NCBI GenBank assembly: GCA_016929905.1
Contig: JAFGHX010000074.1
Coordinates: forward strand, 1-64,000
From: Kiritimatiellia bacterium
GTDB lineage: Bacteria; Verrucomicrobiota; Kiritimatiellia; JAFGHX01
Reading direction: 5' to 3'
Length of the DNA: 64,000 nucleotides
Part shown: positions 17,470 to 26,587 of the stretch, piece by piece
How positions within the stretch are numbered: position 1 is the stretch's first letter
Layout: every line of letters starts with the position of its first letter
Notes under the pieces: generated by a model
What the model was told of the DNA's origin: nothing
Seen by the model: only the letters and a program-made list of their open reading frames with translations
Database searches by the model: none
Program-made: the position numbers and the translations under genes

Positions 17470-20400
17470 TCAGCCCTGCGCGCCGACCAGCCGGCGGAAG
17501 TCTGCACGTGCGCGGAGCGACTCGAAGCGCTTGTCGGCCGGCAGTTCCTTCCGCAGCGCGTCGCCGCCGAACTCGACCGCTTTCTCCAGCGCCTTGATCG
17601 CGTCGTCGGGCCGGTTCAGGACGATCGAGATGGCGGCCAGATCGCGCCAGACGTTGGCGTCGTACGGCACGCGTGTCAGGTAGCGCCGCAGGGCGATGCT
17701 CAGCAGATCCGGGCGGCGTTCGGCGGCATACATCCGCGCAATCTGGAGATAGACCTGCGGCGGCGTCCCCGTGCTGTTGAGCATGTTCTGCGTCAGGCCG
17801 AAGAACTTCTGCTTCCGGTTCGTCTTGCGATAGATCTCCGCCAGCTCGAGCACCTTCTCGATGTTCGCCTTGCCCTTCGAAAGGAGCTCCGTTTCGATCT
17901 CGCGGCGGCGCTCGTGCACGGCCGCCGTGTTCGTAATCTGGTCGTAGAAGCCGACGGCCTTGTCGTTGAGCGGATCCGACACGATGAACGCCCTGATCAA
18001 CTTTTCCGCGTCCGGATAGCGCCGCTCCCGCATGTACAGGTCGGCCAGCCGGAAGTTGGCTTCCGGACTGAGCGGGTAGAGGTCTCTGGCCTGCTGGAAC
18101 GCCTGTTCGGCCTCGCGGTACATGCCGCGGAACACGTAGAGCCCGGCGATGGCGCCGCGCAGTTTCGAAAACGTCTTGCGCGCGACCACATCGCGGTTGA
18201 ACTCCTCGTCGCCTGTCAACCGCTTCACGTACCAGTCCCAGAACGCGCGGTCGTTGTTCACGATTTCCGCCGGCAGTTCGGGAAGCTCTTCGGCGTTGAT
18301 CTTCATGATCAGCCCGTGCGGGGTGAGGTAGGGGTACATCCAGTCGATGACGTAGCTCTCCTCGACGTAGAAGGCGTGCCGGTGTTTGTTGTGCTCGAAG
18401 ATCATCTTGGCGAGAATCCCGTTGATCCGCATTACGCCCTGTACGCCCTGCACGCTCACGCGCCCGTCCTGGATCTTGACGTCCGCGCTGGGCGGGATGC
18501 GGCCGGCCTTGACGTCCTCGACATACTCCTTGAACGCATTGTTGCTGTCGCGAACGGAGGGGATCCAGATCTGGTCGCCGTAGAGGTCGCGCATGACGCC
18601 CATGTACGTATTGTCGGCGAGCGCGTTTTGCGTGATGAGAAACACGTCTGGCCGGTCCTGGGGGCAGTAGATTTGATAGGTTGGCACGAACCGGCCCGGG
18701 TCTGTCCCCCCGAAGAACACGGCGTTCGGTTCCATTTCCGGCGGAAAGGCCGGGTTTGGCAGCGGGTCTTCGCCCGGCGCGAGTTCCTCGGTGATGGCTT
18801 TAGCGCCGCAGAGCTGGTAGTGGCCGAACTGCCACCCGAAGCTGTGCCCGTTCTGTTCCGCCCCGCCGATCGTGCGGATCAAGGATTCGTTCGTCTGGTT
18901 GGTCCAGATCGGCAGCATTGGTGCCACGACGGCGGTGAGGATGGCCATCGCGCGGGTCAGCGCGTCTACCTTGAGCAGGGCGTGGATGAACGCCAGGGCG
19001 AGGACGATCCCGTAGCCGATCCACAGGGCGTAGACGCCGTGTGACTGAATGAAGAAGACGCGGTTGATGAACTGCGACTGAATGTCCTGCTTGGGGTTGA
19101 TGAACACGACCAGCACAAAGCTCAGCGCCACGAACGCCGCGACGGTGACGAGCAGCCACTTCTCGGCGGCACGGTCGGTTTCCATCTCGAAGAGGCCCGC
19201 CCGAAGCAGCCAGGCCAGCCCGGCGGCCACGAACCAAAGGCCCAGCACGACGCTGATCAGAAAGACCTTCTGCGGGGCCGGGATATCCACCTCCCTGTCC
19301 ATCAGCTTGGCCACCAGAAAGACGGACCCGGCCAGGAAGACCATGGCGGCGAGCACCAGGACGACGCCGATGGTGATCTTCTCGTGCAGGGGCGTGCCCT
19401 GGTTGTCGCCGAGCTTGCGCGCCAGATCCCACAGCTCCCGGATCAGCGCGGCGAGAAAGCCCAGACCAAGCAGGATGATTACCAGCCCGGTGAGCGACTT
19501 GTAGACCGTCACAATCCCGTCGCCGCCGCCGCCGGTTTCGGCGCCGGTTTCCCCGAGTTCTTCGACCCCAATGAAGAAACACGCGACGAGCGCCAGCGCC
19601 AGCGCCACGTAGAAGGCCTTGATGCGCAGATTCCCCGCTTTGATCCGCCAGGCGGTGAACGGCAGGAAGCCGACCAGCGCGACCATCAACGTGAATTGAA
19701 CCCGCAAGTCGCGCAGGTACGTGCCAATCTGTTCCAGGAAGAGACTGGAGACGACTTGTGCCGGTGAGATCTTCTCGTATTGCCCGCGGCTGATCGCATG
19801 CTTGAACCCGTCCCAGGTGCGCGGGTAGCCCCAATTCATCGGCGGGTTCTGTTCGGAGGCGATCGGCAGGTACAAATAGAACGCCAGGCCCAGTTCGGCC
19901 AGGAGAACGACCAGGGCAACCGTCTTGCCTTTTGGCAGCAGGAAGTACGCCAGCGCCAGGACGAGGAAGTTGAGCACGATCAGGTAGAAGTAGAACCAAG
20001 GGGAGGTGGGATGGACCAGCCCGTGCAGCGCGCCGCGGCCCAGCAGGACCACGAGCATCAGCTCGACAACGGTCACCACGGCCGCAAACGTCCGGCCTTT
20101 CGGCAGGAAGAAGGCGAGTACCCAGACGATACCGAGCTGGCCCACCAGCGCCAGGGCGTACAGGCGCCAGGGCACCGTGTCGTTCAGCGCCTTGATCGGC
20201 GGCAGCCGCATCGTCTTCAGCGCGAAAATCCCCAGACAGCCAAGCAGGATCAGCACCAGCACGACCGTCACCGTTTCCTCGCGCCACCGGATCGAGATGA
20301 GGAAACACAGCAGCATCAGCACGAGGAACACCACGCCGTAGAACACGCCGTCTGCCGGCTCCAGCGTCAATTGCGCCACACGGGGCGTGTCGCCGAGCCG

Positions 20401-21174
20401 CTGGAGTGTCAGCCCGACGAGGAAGACGCTGCCGACAAGTGCCATATCGCGAAACAGCGACAGATCGCGCAGCAGCAGCGCCACGCCGAGCGCGAGGAGA
20501 ATAACGCCCAGCGTCTGGTGATTCGTCATGCCCAGTCCGAAAACGAACGCGGCGACAAACAGGTACCCGACGTGATCCGGACGGCGCATCCACATGTAGG
20601 TGAGCAGCAGGATGAGCGCCAGGAAGAAAGAATTCAGGCTGTAGACTTCCGCGATGACCGACTGCGACCACGACCCCGGCGTGAACGCAAACAGCAGGCC
20701 GCAGGCGACCGCCGCCCCCCAGCAGATCAGCGCCTTGGTCGTGCGGTCCAGGGACCGCACGACTTCCTGCATGTGGTCGAGCATCGCCGCCGCCGAGCTG
20801 CTCACCAGCATCGCCGTAATCCCCGCTGCCAGCGCACCGAAGAAAGCGGACATCAGGTTCACGCCCCAAGCCGGGTTCGGATAGCCGCGGTAGGGCACGA
20901 AGCTGAAGACCCACTGGAAGAACCACGACAGAATGGTCCAGATCGGATAGCCCGGGGGGTGCGGCACGCCCAGGTATCGGGAGGCCACGACCAGCTCGCC
21001 GGAATCCTCAAGGGTGACAGTCGGGGCGAGCGTGTAGAGGTACCAGGCGAATGCCGCAACGGAGGCGGTCCCGAAGGCAGCCCAGTCCGTGACAGAGAAG
21101 AAACGCGTGGATTCCGCCGCCGGTTCCAGATCTTCTGCGGGTGCCGGCGTCTCCTGCGGTGTCTGTGATGCCAT
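17470..21174 (-). CDS. Giant DUF2723 membrane protein with TPR-like C-terminus
   Basis: A 1234-residue polytopic inner-membrane protein. After a soluble N-terminus (1-30), the DUF2723 signature LAPTVTLEDSGELVVASRYL and GVPHPPGYPIW appears, as in TMEM260-like, GT-C-type protein O-mannosyltransferases; the aspartate-glutamate pair fits the catalytic site of lipid-dependent glycosyltransferases. Many hydrophobic segments run to about residue 770. A soluble domain follows, and the last 230 residues contain repeated helix pairs of TPR type (AIAGLYVFRGMYREAEQAFQ, EANFRLADLYMRERRYPDAE). Likely transfers sugars to exported proteins or glycans; donor and acceptor are unknown. A weak promoter is at 21234-21263. 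Confidence 0.88.
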   Translation of the reverse strand: MASQTPQETPAPAEDLEPAAESTRFFSVTDWAAFGTASVAAFAWYLYTLAPTVTLEDSGELVVASRYLGVPHPPGYPIWTILSWFFQWVFSFVPYRGYPNPAWGVNLMSAFFGALAAGITAMLVSSSAAAMLDHMQEVVRSLDRTTKALICWGAAVACGLLFAFTPGSWSQSVIAEVYSLNSFFLALILLLTYMWMRRPDHVGYLFVAAFVFGLGMTNHQTLGVILLALGVALLLRDLSLFRDMALVGSVFLVGLTLQRLGDTPRVAQLTLEPADGVFYGVVFLVLMLLCFLISIRWREETVTVVLVLILLGCLGIFALKTMRLPPIKALNDTVPWRLYALALVGQLGIVWVLAFFLPKGRTFAAVVTVVELMLVVLLGRGALHGLVHPTSPWFYFYLIVLNFLVLALAYFLLPKGKTVALVVLLAELGLAFYLYLPIASEQNPPMNWGYPRTWDGFKHAISRGQYEKISPAQVVSSLFLEQIGTYLRDLRVQFTLMVALVGFLPFTAWRIKAGNLRIKAFYVALALALVACFFIGVEELGETGAETGGGGDGIVTVYKSLTGLVIILLGLGFLAALIRELWDLARKLGDNQGTPLHEKITIGVVLVLAAMVFLAGSVFLVAKLMDREVDIPAPQKVFLISVVLGLWFVAAGLAWLLRAGLFEMETDRAAEKWLLVTVAAFVALSFVLVVFINPKQDIQSQFINRVFFIQSHGVYALWIGYGIVLALAFIHALLKVDALTRAMAILTAVVAPMLPIWTNQTNESLIRTIGGAEQNGHSFGWQFGHYQLCGAKAITEELAPGEDPLPNPAFPPEMEPNAVFFGGTDPGRFVPTYQIYCPQDRPDVFLITQNALADNTYMGVMRDLYGDQIWIPSVRDSNNAFKEYVEDVKAGRIPPSADVKIQDGRVSVQGVQGVMRINGILAKMIFEHNKHRHAFYVEESYVIDWMYPYLTPHGLIMKINAEELPELPAEIVNNDRAFWDWYVKRLTGDEEFNRDVVARKTFSKLRGAIAGLYVFRGMYREAEQAFQQARDLYPLSPEANFRLADLYMRERRYPDAEKLIRAFIVSDPLNDKAVGFYDQITNTAAVHERRREIETELLSKGKANIEKVLELAEIYRKTNRKQKFFGLTQNMLNSTGTPPQVYLQIARMYAAERRPDLLSIALRRYLTRVPYDANVWRDLAAISIVLNRPDDAIKALEKAVEFGGDALRKELPADKRFESLRARADFRRLVGAQG

Positions 21175-21495
21175 GCCTGTGTACCTGAATACTCGGGGAA
21201 TTCACCTGCGAACCCGGAAGAAGATAGGCTCTCACCTTACGGAATCCCGGCGTCTTTCGTCAAGCGATTACATCAGCCTCCGCCTCGGGGGGCGTATGCC
21301 GGTGCCGTTTCCCCCTTGACACCCTGCGGTGGAGGTTCATGATAGCGGAAACCGGCCGCGCAGCGGAGACCCGACGGCCGTGTGCCGCGGCGGACCGTGC
21401 ACGCAGGCCGTAAGGTAACGCGCGGGTGATGCGACCAAGCAGGTGAGCGGAGTCGTGTGACTGAGGCCTGAAGGGCTGCCTGCCAGGGAGCGGTT
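21175..21495. other. Divergent intergenic region between DUF2723 gene and def
   Basis: This 321-bp stretch has no credible ORF. On the - strand TTGACG (21258-21263) and TAAGGT (21234-21239) are 18 bp apart, facing the DUF2723 gene. On the + strand TTGACA (21316-21321) is followed at 17-18 bp by ATGATA/TGATAG (21339-21345), facing def. If that start is used, def has a GC-rich leader of about 140 bases (21352-21495) in which I see no known riboswitch. Confidence 0.45.
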
Positions 21496-22071
21496 GTGAA
21501 CTACCGGATTTGCACGTACGGAGACCCGATTCTGCGGACGCCGTCCGCGCCCGTGGCCAGCGTGGACAACGGGCTGCGCCAGTTGGCCCAGGACATGGTG
21601 GAGACCATGCATGCCGCCAATGGCGTCGGCCTGGCCGCCCAGCAGATCGGACGGACGGAAGCCGTCTGCGTGGTCGACTTGCCCGCCAAGATGGACACGG
21701 ACGAATCCTCCGGCCAGAGGCAGAATCCCGGTGTGCCCATGCCGCTGGTGCTGGTCAACCCCGAAATCACGGCCCGCAGCGGCCGGGAGGTCCGTGACGA
21801 AGGGTGTCTCAGTTTCCCGGAGCTGTTCGCGTCGATCGCCAGGGCGACGGATGTCACCGTTCGTTTCACGGACCTGAAGGGCAAGGAACAGTCGCTGTAC
21901 GCCAAGGGGTTTCTGGCGCGTGCGATTCAGCATGAACTCGACCACTTGAACGGGGTGCTGATCGTGGATCGCATGTCGGCGGTGACGAAGATCGGCATGG
22001 CCGGGCGGCTCAAGAGGCTGAAGAAGCAAACGAAGGCCCGCCTGGCGGCCGCGGCGGAGGCCGGTGCGTGA
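21496..22071 (+). CDS. def: Peptide deformylase
   Basis: A 191-residue metalloenzyme that removes the formyl group from nascent protein N-termini. All three motifs are intact: GVGLAAQQIG (43-52), EGCLS with C104, and HELDH with H146 and H150. The start is a GTG (21496). An insertion around residues 66-82 (DTDESSGQRQNPGVPMP) is longer than in E. coli Def. The gene ends only 4 bp from the stop of the convergent leuD::parA gene. Confidence 0.95.
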   Translation: MNYRICTYGDPILRTPSAPVASVDNGLRQLAQDMVETMHAANGVGLAAQQIGRTEAVCVVDLPAKMDTDESSGQRQNPGVPMPLVLVNPEITARSGREVRDEGCLSFPELFASIARATDVTVRFTDLKGKEQSLYAKGFLARAIQHELDHLNGVLIVDRMSAVTKIGMAGRLKRLKKQTKARLAAAAEAGA

Positions 22072-22075
22072 CGGT

Positions 22076-23446
22076 TCAGGCTTTTGCGCGCGCGTGTCTG
22101 CTGCGCTTCATGAATTCCTTGCCGAAGCGGTAATAGGCCTTCGCGCCCGTGGAGTGCCGGTCATAGGCGCCGGCCGGCAGGCCGTGGCTCGGCGCTTCGC
22201 TCAGCCGCACGCTGCGGGGGATGACCGTTTTGTAGACGAGGCGTCCGAGGTGTTTACGCACCTCGCGCACGACCTGGTGGGCAAGGTTCGTACGCGCGTC
22301 GTACATCGTCATGAGAATTCCTTCCAGTTCCAGATCCGGGTTCGTGCCGCTCGACCGCATCTGCTGCACCAGCTGTGTCATGATGCTGAGCCCTTCCAGC
22401 GCGTAATACTCGCACTGGACGGGAATGACGAGCGCATCGGCCGTGGCCAGGGCGTTCATGGTGAGGATTCCGAGCGACGGCGGGCAGTCCAGAATCACGA
22501 AATCGTAGTCTCGGCTGCCGAGCACCGGCAGCAGCGCGTCTCGGAGCCGGTGCAGATAGCGGTCGGAACGGGCCACGTCGACCTCGGCCCCGGCCAGATC
22601 GACCTCGGAAGGAATCATGTCCAGGCCGCGGTCCGGGACCGGAATGATCCGGTCTTCCATTCGCACCTCGCCGAGGAGCGCCTTGTAGACGCTGGTGCCT
22701 GCCTCCTTGGCCACGCCCAGTCCGCTCGTCGCGCTGGCTTGGGGGTCGAGATCGATGAGCAGCACGCGCCGTCCGGCGTCCGCCAGGCAGGCGGCAAGGT
22801 TGACGGCGGTTGTGGTCTTGCCCACGCCGCCCTTCTGGTTGGCCAGCGCGACAATCCGCGCACGTCGCTCCCGCGGGATTGCGACCGAGCCTTTCCCGCC
22901 GATCATGCCCGCGGCACGCGCGTATTCGAAGAGGCCGCCTGCTTCGATCACCGGTCGAACCGCGCCCAGCGGCTTGAGCGCGAAACTGCTCGCCGAGTGC
23001 TCTTCCACGATGCGGCCGGCGTCGAGGTCGATCTCCGCGTCCATGCCGGTGGTGAAGATCTCGCACAGCCGCTCGGCGCTCTCGCAGGGGAAGACTTCGC
23101 CCGTTGAGACCGCGTTGCGGAAGAAGATGCGCGCGTACGACTCCGCAACCACCGCCTCCACGCCGGCCGCACCGAGGGCGACCGGCGCGTGTTCGCGGGA
23201 CGATCCGCATCCGAAATTCCGGCCCGCCACGATGATCGTGTAGGGGGAGGCGGATGCCCCCGGCGCGATGAACGGAGCGTGGGTGTCCGGCAGCCCGCTC
23301 AGCGCGTAGGAGCCGAGCTTGCTGTATTCTTCAGGAATCGTCGGGACGAGATTCAGGTACTGAGCAGGGATGATCTGGTCGGTATCGATGTTGTCGCCCA
23401 ACACGTAGACCTTGCCCCGGATGATGCGCCGTTTCTCTTTTCTCAC
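22076..23446 (-). CDS. In-frame LeuD-ParA fusion
   Basis: One uninterrupted frame of 456 codons carries two complete proteins. Residues 1-182 are the small subunit of 3-isopropylmalate dehydratase (GKVYVLGDNIDTDQIIPAQY, GRNFGCGSSREHAP at 75-88, GGLFEYARAAGMI at the family's usual C-terminus). Residues about 196-456 are a complete ParA/Soj ATPase: deviant Walker A KGGVGKTT (205-212), DLDPQASATSGLG, DCPPSLGILTMNAL. The linker (183-195) has no stop codon. The GTG start overlaps the leuC stop by 4 bases. An internal ATG at 22906 (M181) could start ParA alone, and the bases there read ATGA, which would be a normal stop/start overlap if leuD were shifted by one base. So it is either a true fusion or the product of one indel. 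No parB is nearby. Confidence 0.85.
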   Translation of the reverse strand: MRKEKRRIIRGKVYVLGDNIDTDQIIPAQYLNLVPTIPEEYSKLGSYALSGLPDTHAPFIAPGASASPYTIIVAGRNFGCGSSREHAPVALGAAGVEAVVAESYARIFFRNAVSTGEVFPCESAERLCEIFTTGMDAEIDLDAGRIVEEHSASSFALKPLGAVRPVIEAGGLFEYARAAGMIGGKGSVAIPRERRARIVALANQKGGVGKTTTAVNLAACLADAGRRVLLIDLDPQASATSGLGVAKEAGTSVYKALLGEVRMEDRIIPVPDRGLDMIPSEVDLAGAEVDVARSDRYLHRLRDALLPVLGSRDYDFVILDCPPSLGILTMNALATADALVIPVQCEYYALEGLSIMTQLVQQMRSSGTNPDLELEGILMTMYDARTNLAHQVVREVRKHLGRLVYKTVIPRSVRLSEAPSHGLPAGAYDRHSTGAKAYYRFGKEFMKRSRHARAKA

Positions 23447-24744
23447 GTCATGAAGTCCCGCGGGTCGGTGATGTGCCCCGTGACGGCGGAGGCCGCCACC
23501 GTCAACGGAGACGCCAGGTAGATCGGCGCCTCCTTGGAACCCATCCGCCCGATGAAATTGCGATTCGTCGTACTGATGACAACCTCCTGCCCGTGCGTCC
23601 GCCCGAAGGTGTCGACCGGTCCGCCCAGGCATGCCGCGCACGAGGGCGGCGCCGGCGCCCGGCAGCCGGCCTCGCGGAAGATGTCCGCCAAGGCTTTGCC
23701 GTCGATCTGCTCCGTTGCGAGCGCGTCGGAAACCTGTTGCGTGGCCGGGACCAGATACGTGTCGATGCTCACGCTGCGCCCGTTGAGAATGCGGGCGGCC
23801 GCCGCGAAATCGGTCAGCTTGCCGCCCGTGCACGAGCCGATATAGGCCCTGTCGAGCTTGATGTGGGTACGCTGCCAGGCGGGGGCGTAGTTGCCGGGCG
23901 AATGCGGCTCGGCGACGCAGGGCTCGAACGTCGCGACATCGTAGTGCGCTTCGCTTTCCACCCGCGCGTCCGCGTCGCCGCGAACCAGCTCGATCGATTT
24001 GTGGGCGCGGCCCCTGAGGTAGTCCAACGTGGTCTCGTCCGGCTCCACGATCCCGTTCTTGGCGCCGGCTTCCACCGCCATGTTGCAGATCGTCATGCGT
24101 TCTTCGGCCGAGAGGCGGGCGACGGCTTCGCCGCCGAACTCCATGGCGCGGTAGGTGGCGCCGTCGGTGCCGATATCACCGATGATTCGCAGGATGATGT
24201 CTTTGCCCATCACGTAGGCCGGTTTCTCCCCCGTAAGCCGGAACCGCATCGTCTGCGGCACCTTGACCAGCAGCTTTCCCGTCCCCATGATGAAACCCGC
24301 GTCCGTGTTGCCGATCCCCGAGGCGAACGCGCCCAGCGCACCGTGCGTGCACGTGTGGGAGTCCGTTCCGAAAATCACCGTGCCGGGCCGTACGTAGCCC
24401 TCCTGCGCGAGCGCCACATGGCACACGCCCTTGTAGGCCGGCGTGCCCACGTCGTAGTAGTGCGCCAACCCCTGTTCGGCGACGAATTCGCGCAGGATGT
24501 CGATATTGCGCCGCGCCTTTTCGTCCTGCGTGAAAATGTAATGGTCGGGTATGATGACGACCTTGTCCGGGTCCCAGACCTTGGCCTCCCGGCCGAATTC
24601 GCGCTGGAACACGCCGATCGTGCCGGGCCCGCAAACGTCATGCGTCAGCAGGATGTCCGTCGAGACCCAGATGTTCTCTTCCGGCTGAACCTGCCGCTTG
24701 CCCGCCGCGCGGGCCAGGATCTTTTCGGTGATCGTCATACTCAT
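23443..24744 (-). CDS. leuC: 3-isopropylmalate dehydratase large subunit
   Basis: A 433-residue aconitase-family protein of leucine biosynthesis that isomerises 2-isopropylmalate using a 4Fe-4S cluster. FGTDSHTCTHGALGAFASGI and the cluster cysteines in YIGSCTGGK and PSCAACLG are present. Its length and the paired small subunit match the shorter archaeal/HacA-like class rather than E. coli LeuC, so a homoaconitase-type or broader substrate role is possible. ATG at 24744 chosen; GTG 24750 and ATG 24738 are alternatives. It overlaps leuD by GTGA and follows the unknown gene by 22 bp. Confidence 0.93.
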   Translation of the reverse strand: MSMTITEKILARAAGKRQVQPEENIWVSTDILLTHDVCGPGTIGVFQREFGREAKVWDPDKVVIIPDHYIFTQDEKARRNIDILREFVAEQGLAHYYDVGTPAYKGVCHVALAQEGYVRPGTVIFGTDSHTCTHGALGAFASGIGNTDAGFIMGTGKLLVKVPQTMRFRLTGEKPAYVMGKDIILRIIGDIGTDGATYRAMEFGGEAVARLSAEERMTICNMAVEAGAKNGIVEPDETTLDYLRGRAHKSIELVRGDADARVESEAHYDVATFEPCVAEPHSPGNYAPAWQRTHIKLDRAYIGSCTGGKLTDFAAAARILNGRSVSIDTYLVPATQQVSDALATEQIDGKALADIFREAGCRAPAPPSCAACLGGPVDTFGRTHGQEVVISTTNRNFIGRMGSKEAPIYLASPLTVAASAVTGHITDPRDFMT

Positions 24745-24766
24745 GCGCACACGCCCCGGTTCGGCT

Positions 24767-25477
24767 CTACTTCTGACGCGAGCGAATCAGCGCGAAGAAC
24801 CGGTCCTCGTACTCCTCGAACACATCGTGGCTCTGCAGCAGCCGGCCCAGTTCCTTGACCCGCGACGCATCCTTCCGGGCCGCGGTGAACGCGGCTTCGA
24901 TCTCGCGGCGAACGGCCCGCGGGACACCGCCCGTGTCCGAGAACATCTGGCGCCGGTCCAGGTCGCCCACATTGGTCGGCATCGACTCCCCGATAATCTC
25001 CACCAGCAGCTTCAGGATGCAGACCTCCCAGGGATTGTCGACCCCGACGACGACGGCACTGAGCGGATCGTTCTTCTGCGTCACGTAGCGGCGGACCCGG
25101 TCGACAACCGTCTTGAGGTGATCGCGGTAGACCTGTTCGGTGATTTCCTCCTTGCGAATCGCGAAGCCGTACTGCAGGATGCGCAGGTCCTTGCGGTTGG
25201 TGCGGATCCATTCGATGAACTGCCGCGCTTCGTCGCCGAAACCGTCCAGCAGCAACTTGGCGTACGAGGCGGGCGTGATCACTTTCGGCCGCTCCGCCTT
25301 GACCTGCCCTTCGCGCACGCGCACCTGGTCGATCGAGTCCATCAACTCGCTGACCATGTAGTAGTTGAACACCGTGCTGCCGAACGTCTCGAGCTGGCGG
25401 GAGGGCATGAGCACGATTTCCGTGTTGTTCACGGCGTACCAGAAATTGTCCGCGTCCCGTCCGTGCATACGTTCCAT
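24767..25477 (-). CDS. Conserved-looking protein of unknown function, first gene of the leu operon
   Basis: A 236-residue soluble protein I do not recognise. It begins MERMHGRDADNFWYAVNNTE and is rich in charged helices (DQVRVREGQVKAERPK, YRDHLKTVVDRVRRYVTQ), with a central hydrophobic strand SAVVVGVDNPWEVCILKLLVE. There is no signal peptide, membrane segment or cysteine motif. The start follows a GAGGGCGAG ribosome site; in-frame sequence further upstream is the long palindrome and is not coding. It lies 22 bp before leuC on the same strand, so it is probably co-transcribed with leuC and leuD::parA. Its leader contains the 25-bp perfect hairpin at 25510-25565. Confidence 0.75.
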   Translation of the reverse strand: MERMHGRDADNFWYAVNNTEIVLMPSRQLETFGSTVFNYYMVSELMDSIDQVRVREGQVKAERPKVITPASYAKLLLDGFGDEARQFIEWIRTNRKDLRILQYGFAIRKEEITEQVYRDHLKTVVDRVRRYVTQKNDPLSAVVVGVDNPWEVCILKLLVEIIGESMPTNVGDLDRRQMFSDTGGVPRAVRREIEAAFTAARKDASRVKELGRLLQSHDVFEEYEDRFFALIRSRQK

Positions 25478-25509
25478 CGTCTCGCCCTCGCCGGCCCGGA
25501 TGACCGGCC

Positions 25510-25565
25510 TGCCCGTGCACCGAAAATCCACGCGCGCAAACGCGTGGATTTTCGGTGCACGGGCA
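25510..25565 (-). promoter_or_regulatory. 25-bp perfect inverted repeat in the leader of the leu operon
   Basis: The arms 25510-25534 and 25541-25565 are perfect reverse complements over 25 bases, separated by the 6-base loop CGCAAA. Each arm includes GTGCACCGAAAATCC or its complement. On the - strand it begins about 12 bases after the predicted transcription start and ends 33 bases before the ATG at 25477. No U-tract follows in the direction of transcription. It could be an RNA structure controlling the operon, an operator, or a transposon-derived palindrome. Confidence 0.85.
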
Positions 25566-25583
25566 TCCGCTCGCTTTCCGGTC

Positions 25584-25611
25584 ATGATAACAGAACTTGC
25601 CGCCAGCACAA
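25584..25611 (-). promoter_or_regulatory. Candidate promoter of the unknown gene-leuC-leuD::parA operon
   Basis: On the - strand TTGTGC (25606-25611), 16-bp spacer, TATCAT (25584-25589) with an extended TGT before it. Predicted start near 25577, just ahead of the palindrome. Confidence 0.45.
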
Positions 25612-25769
25612 CCCCAATTTCGGACGAGGGGGAAACCCGCGTTCGGCGTTCGGGAAGCGAGAGACCGTCAGAGAGAAACATGGGTGGAAGGGCTGCGCCG
25701 GGCCGCGGAGCAAGCAGAAGCTTGCGGGACCCGAGTTCCTGAGTTCCCTCTGGCCGAAGGCTCGCCCGG

Positions 25770-26390
25770 CTAGGGCTTCGGGTCAGCCCACTGATCGACG
25801 GATTGCCACGGCTGAGCCAGAATCCCGTTTGTGGACCAGGCGTCGTCGCTGAGCTCGTCTTCGCCGCTCCCGACGGGATACCATTTCACGTGGCTGCCCA
25901 CAAAGAGAATGTGGCCGCCCTGCGCACTGCCGGGGACATGGTTGCCGCCCCAGCCGTCCGGTCCCGTCGCGCTCGCGTCGGGCCCGTTGCGGTCGCAGGC
26001 CATCAGCTTGTTGCCCGGAGTCGCCTGATCCAGGCCTTCCCAGTAGTTGTAGCTGCAGTTTTCCTTCTCCATCCGGGCCACATCTTCGGCCACTTCCTGC
26101 TGGTTCCGGATGCTGGGGCAGATAAAGATTTCGGACTCTTCCGAGTGAACGTATGCCGCCAGGTTCGTGAAGGACTCCGGGAAACGTTCCCGGTGATCGT
26201 TGGCATAGAGCTGCAGGAACGTCCCGATCTGCTTCAGATTGGCAATGCAGTTTGCCCGGCGCGCATTCTCCCGCACCCGCCTGACCGCCGGAAACATCAT
26301 GCCCGCGAGGATCCCGATAATAGCGATGACGACGAGCAGTTCGACCAGCGTAAACCCTTTCCACCCTGCCTTGCGTAGCATCTTACTCAT
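25770..26390 (-). CDS. Type IV pilin-like / type II pseudopilin protein
   Basis: A 206-residue prepilin-like protein. The short basic leader ends in KG followed by [20 protein letters not shown], the prepilin peptidase site and hydrophobic N-terminal helix; the conserved glutamate is at position 5 of the mature protein. The rest ([42 protein letters not shown]) matches the large family of PVC pseudopilins with a C-terminal display-like fold. A good Shine-Dalgarno aaggaga precedes it. The many paralogs usual in these bacteria are not in this window; role in secretion or the cell surface is unknown. Confidence 0.9.
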   Translation of the reverse strand: MSKMLRKAGWKGFTLVELLVVIAIIGILAGMMFPAVRRVRENARRANCIANLKQIGTFLQLYANDHRERFPESFTNLAAYVHSEESEIFICPSIRNQQEVAEDVARMEKENCSYNYWEGLDQATPGNKLMACDRNGPDASATGPDGWGGNHVPGSAQGGHILFVGSHVKWYPVGSGEDELSDDAWSTNGILAQPWQSVDQWADPKP

Positions 26391-26513
26391 TTAAGCAGTC
26401 TCCTTCTTCGTTCTTGCCGCGAAGCCATCCCCCCGGAAACGGCCGCCCGACGCTTATCTGGCGGGATGCCACCTCGAACCACGGCTGCCTGCTAGGCTCT
26501 TCCTAAACGCCAT

Positions 26514-26542
26514 AAAATAGGGTATGCTTCTTAGCTTGTCAA
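26514..26542 (-). promoter_or_regulatory. Candidate promoter of the pseudopilin gene
   Basis: On the - strand TTGACA (26537-26542), 17-bp spacer, TATTTT (26514-26519). The transcript would have a leader of about 115 bases. On the + strand a weak TTCCTA-17-TATGCT (26500-26528) could serve queA. Confidence 0.55.
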
Positions 26543-26587
26543 GGCGCCAAATCAGATTCCTCCGGGCGCCGGAGCATGCGGTTACGT

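Noticed and set aside
14141..17683. A 1180-codon ORF on the + strand antisense to dnaE
   Set aside because: It mirrors the dnaE reading frame; high GC third positions keep the opposite strand open. The translation is low-complexity and has no family motif.
21345..21495. Possible riboswitch or small RNA before def
   Set aside because: GC-rich with some hairpins but no match to any conserved riboswitch core that I can identify.
23447..23833. Upstream extension of the leuD::parA frame inside leuC
   Set aside because: Out-of-frame shadow of leuC; the GTG at 23446 with 4-base overlap is the natural start.
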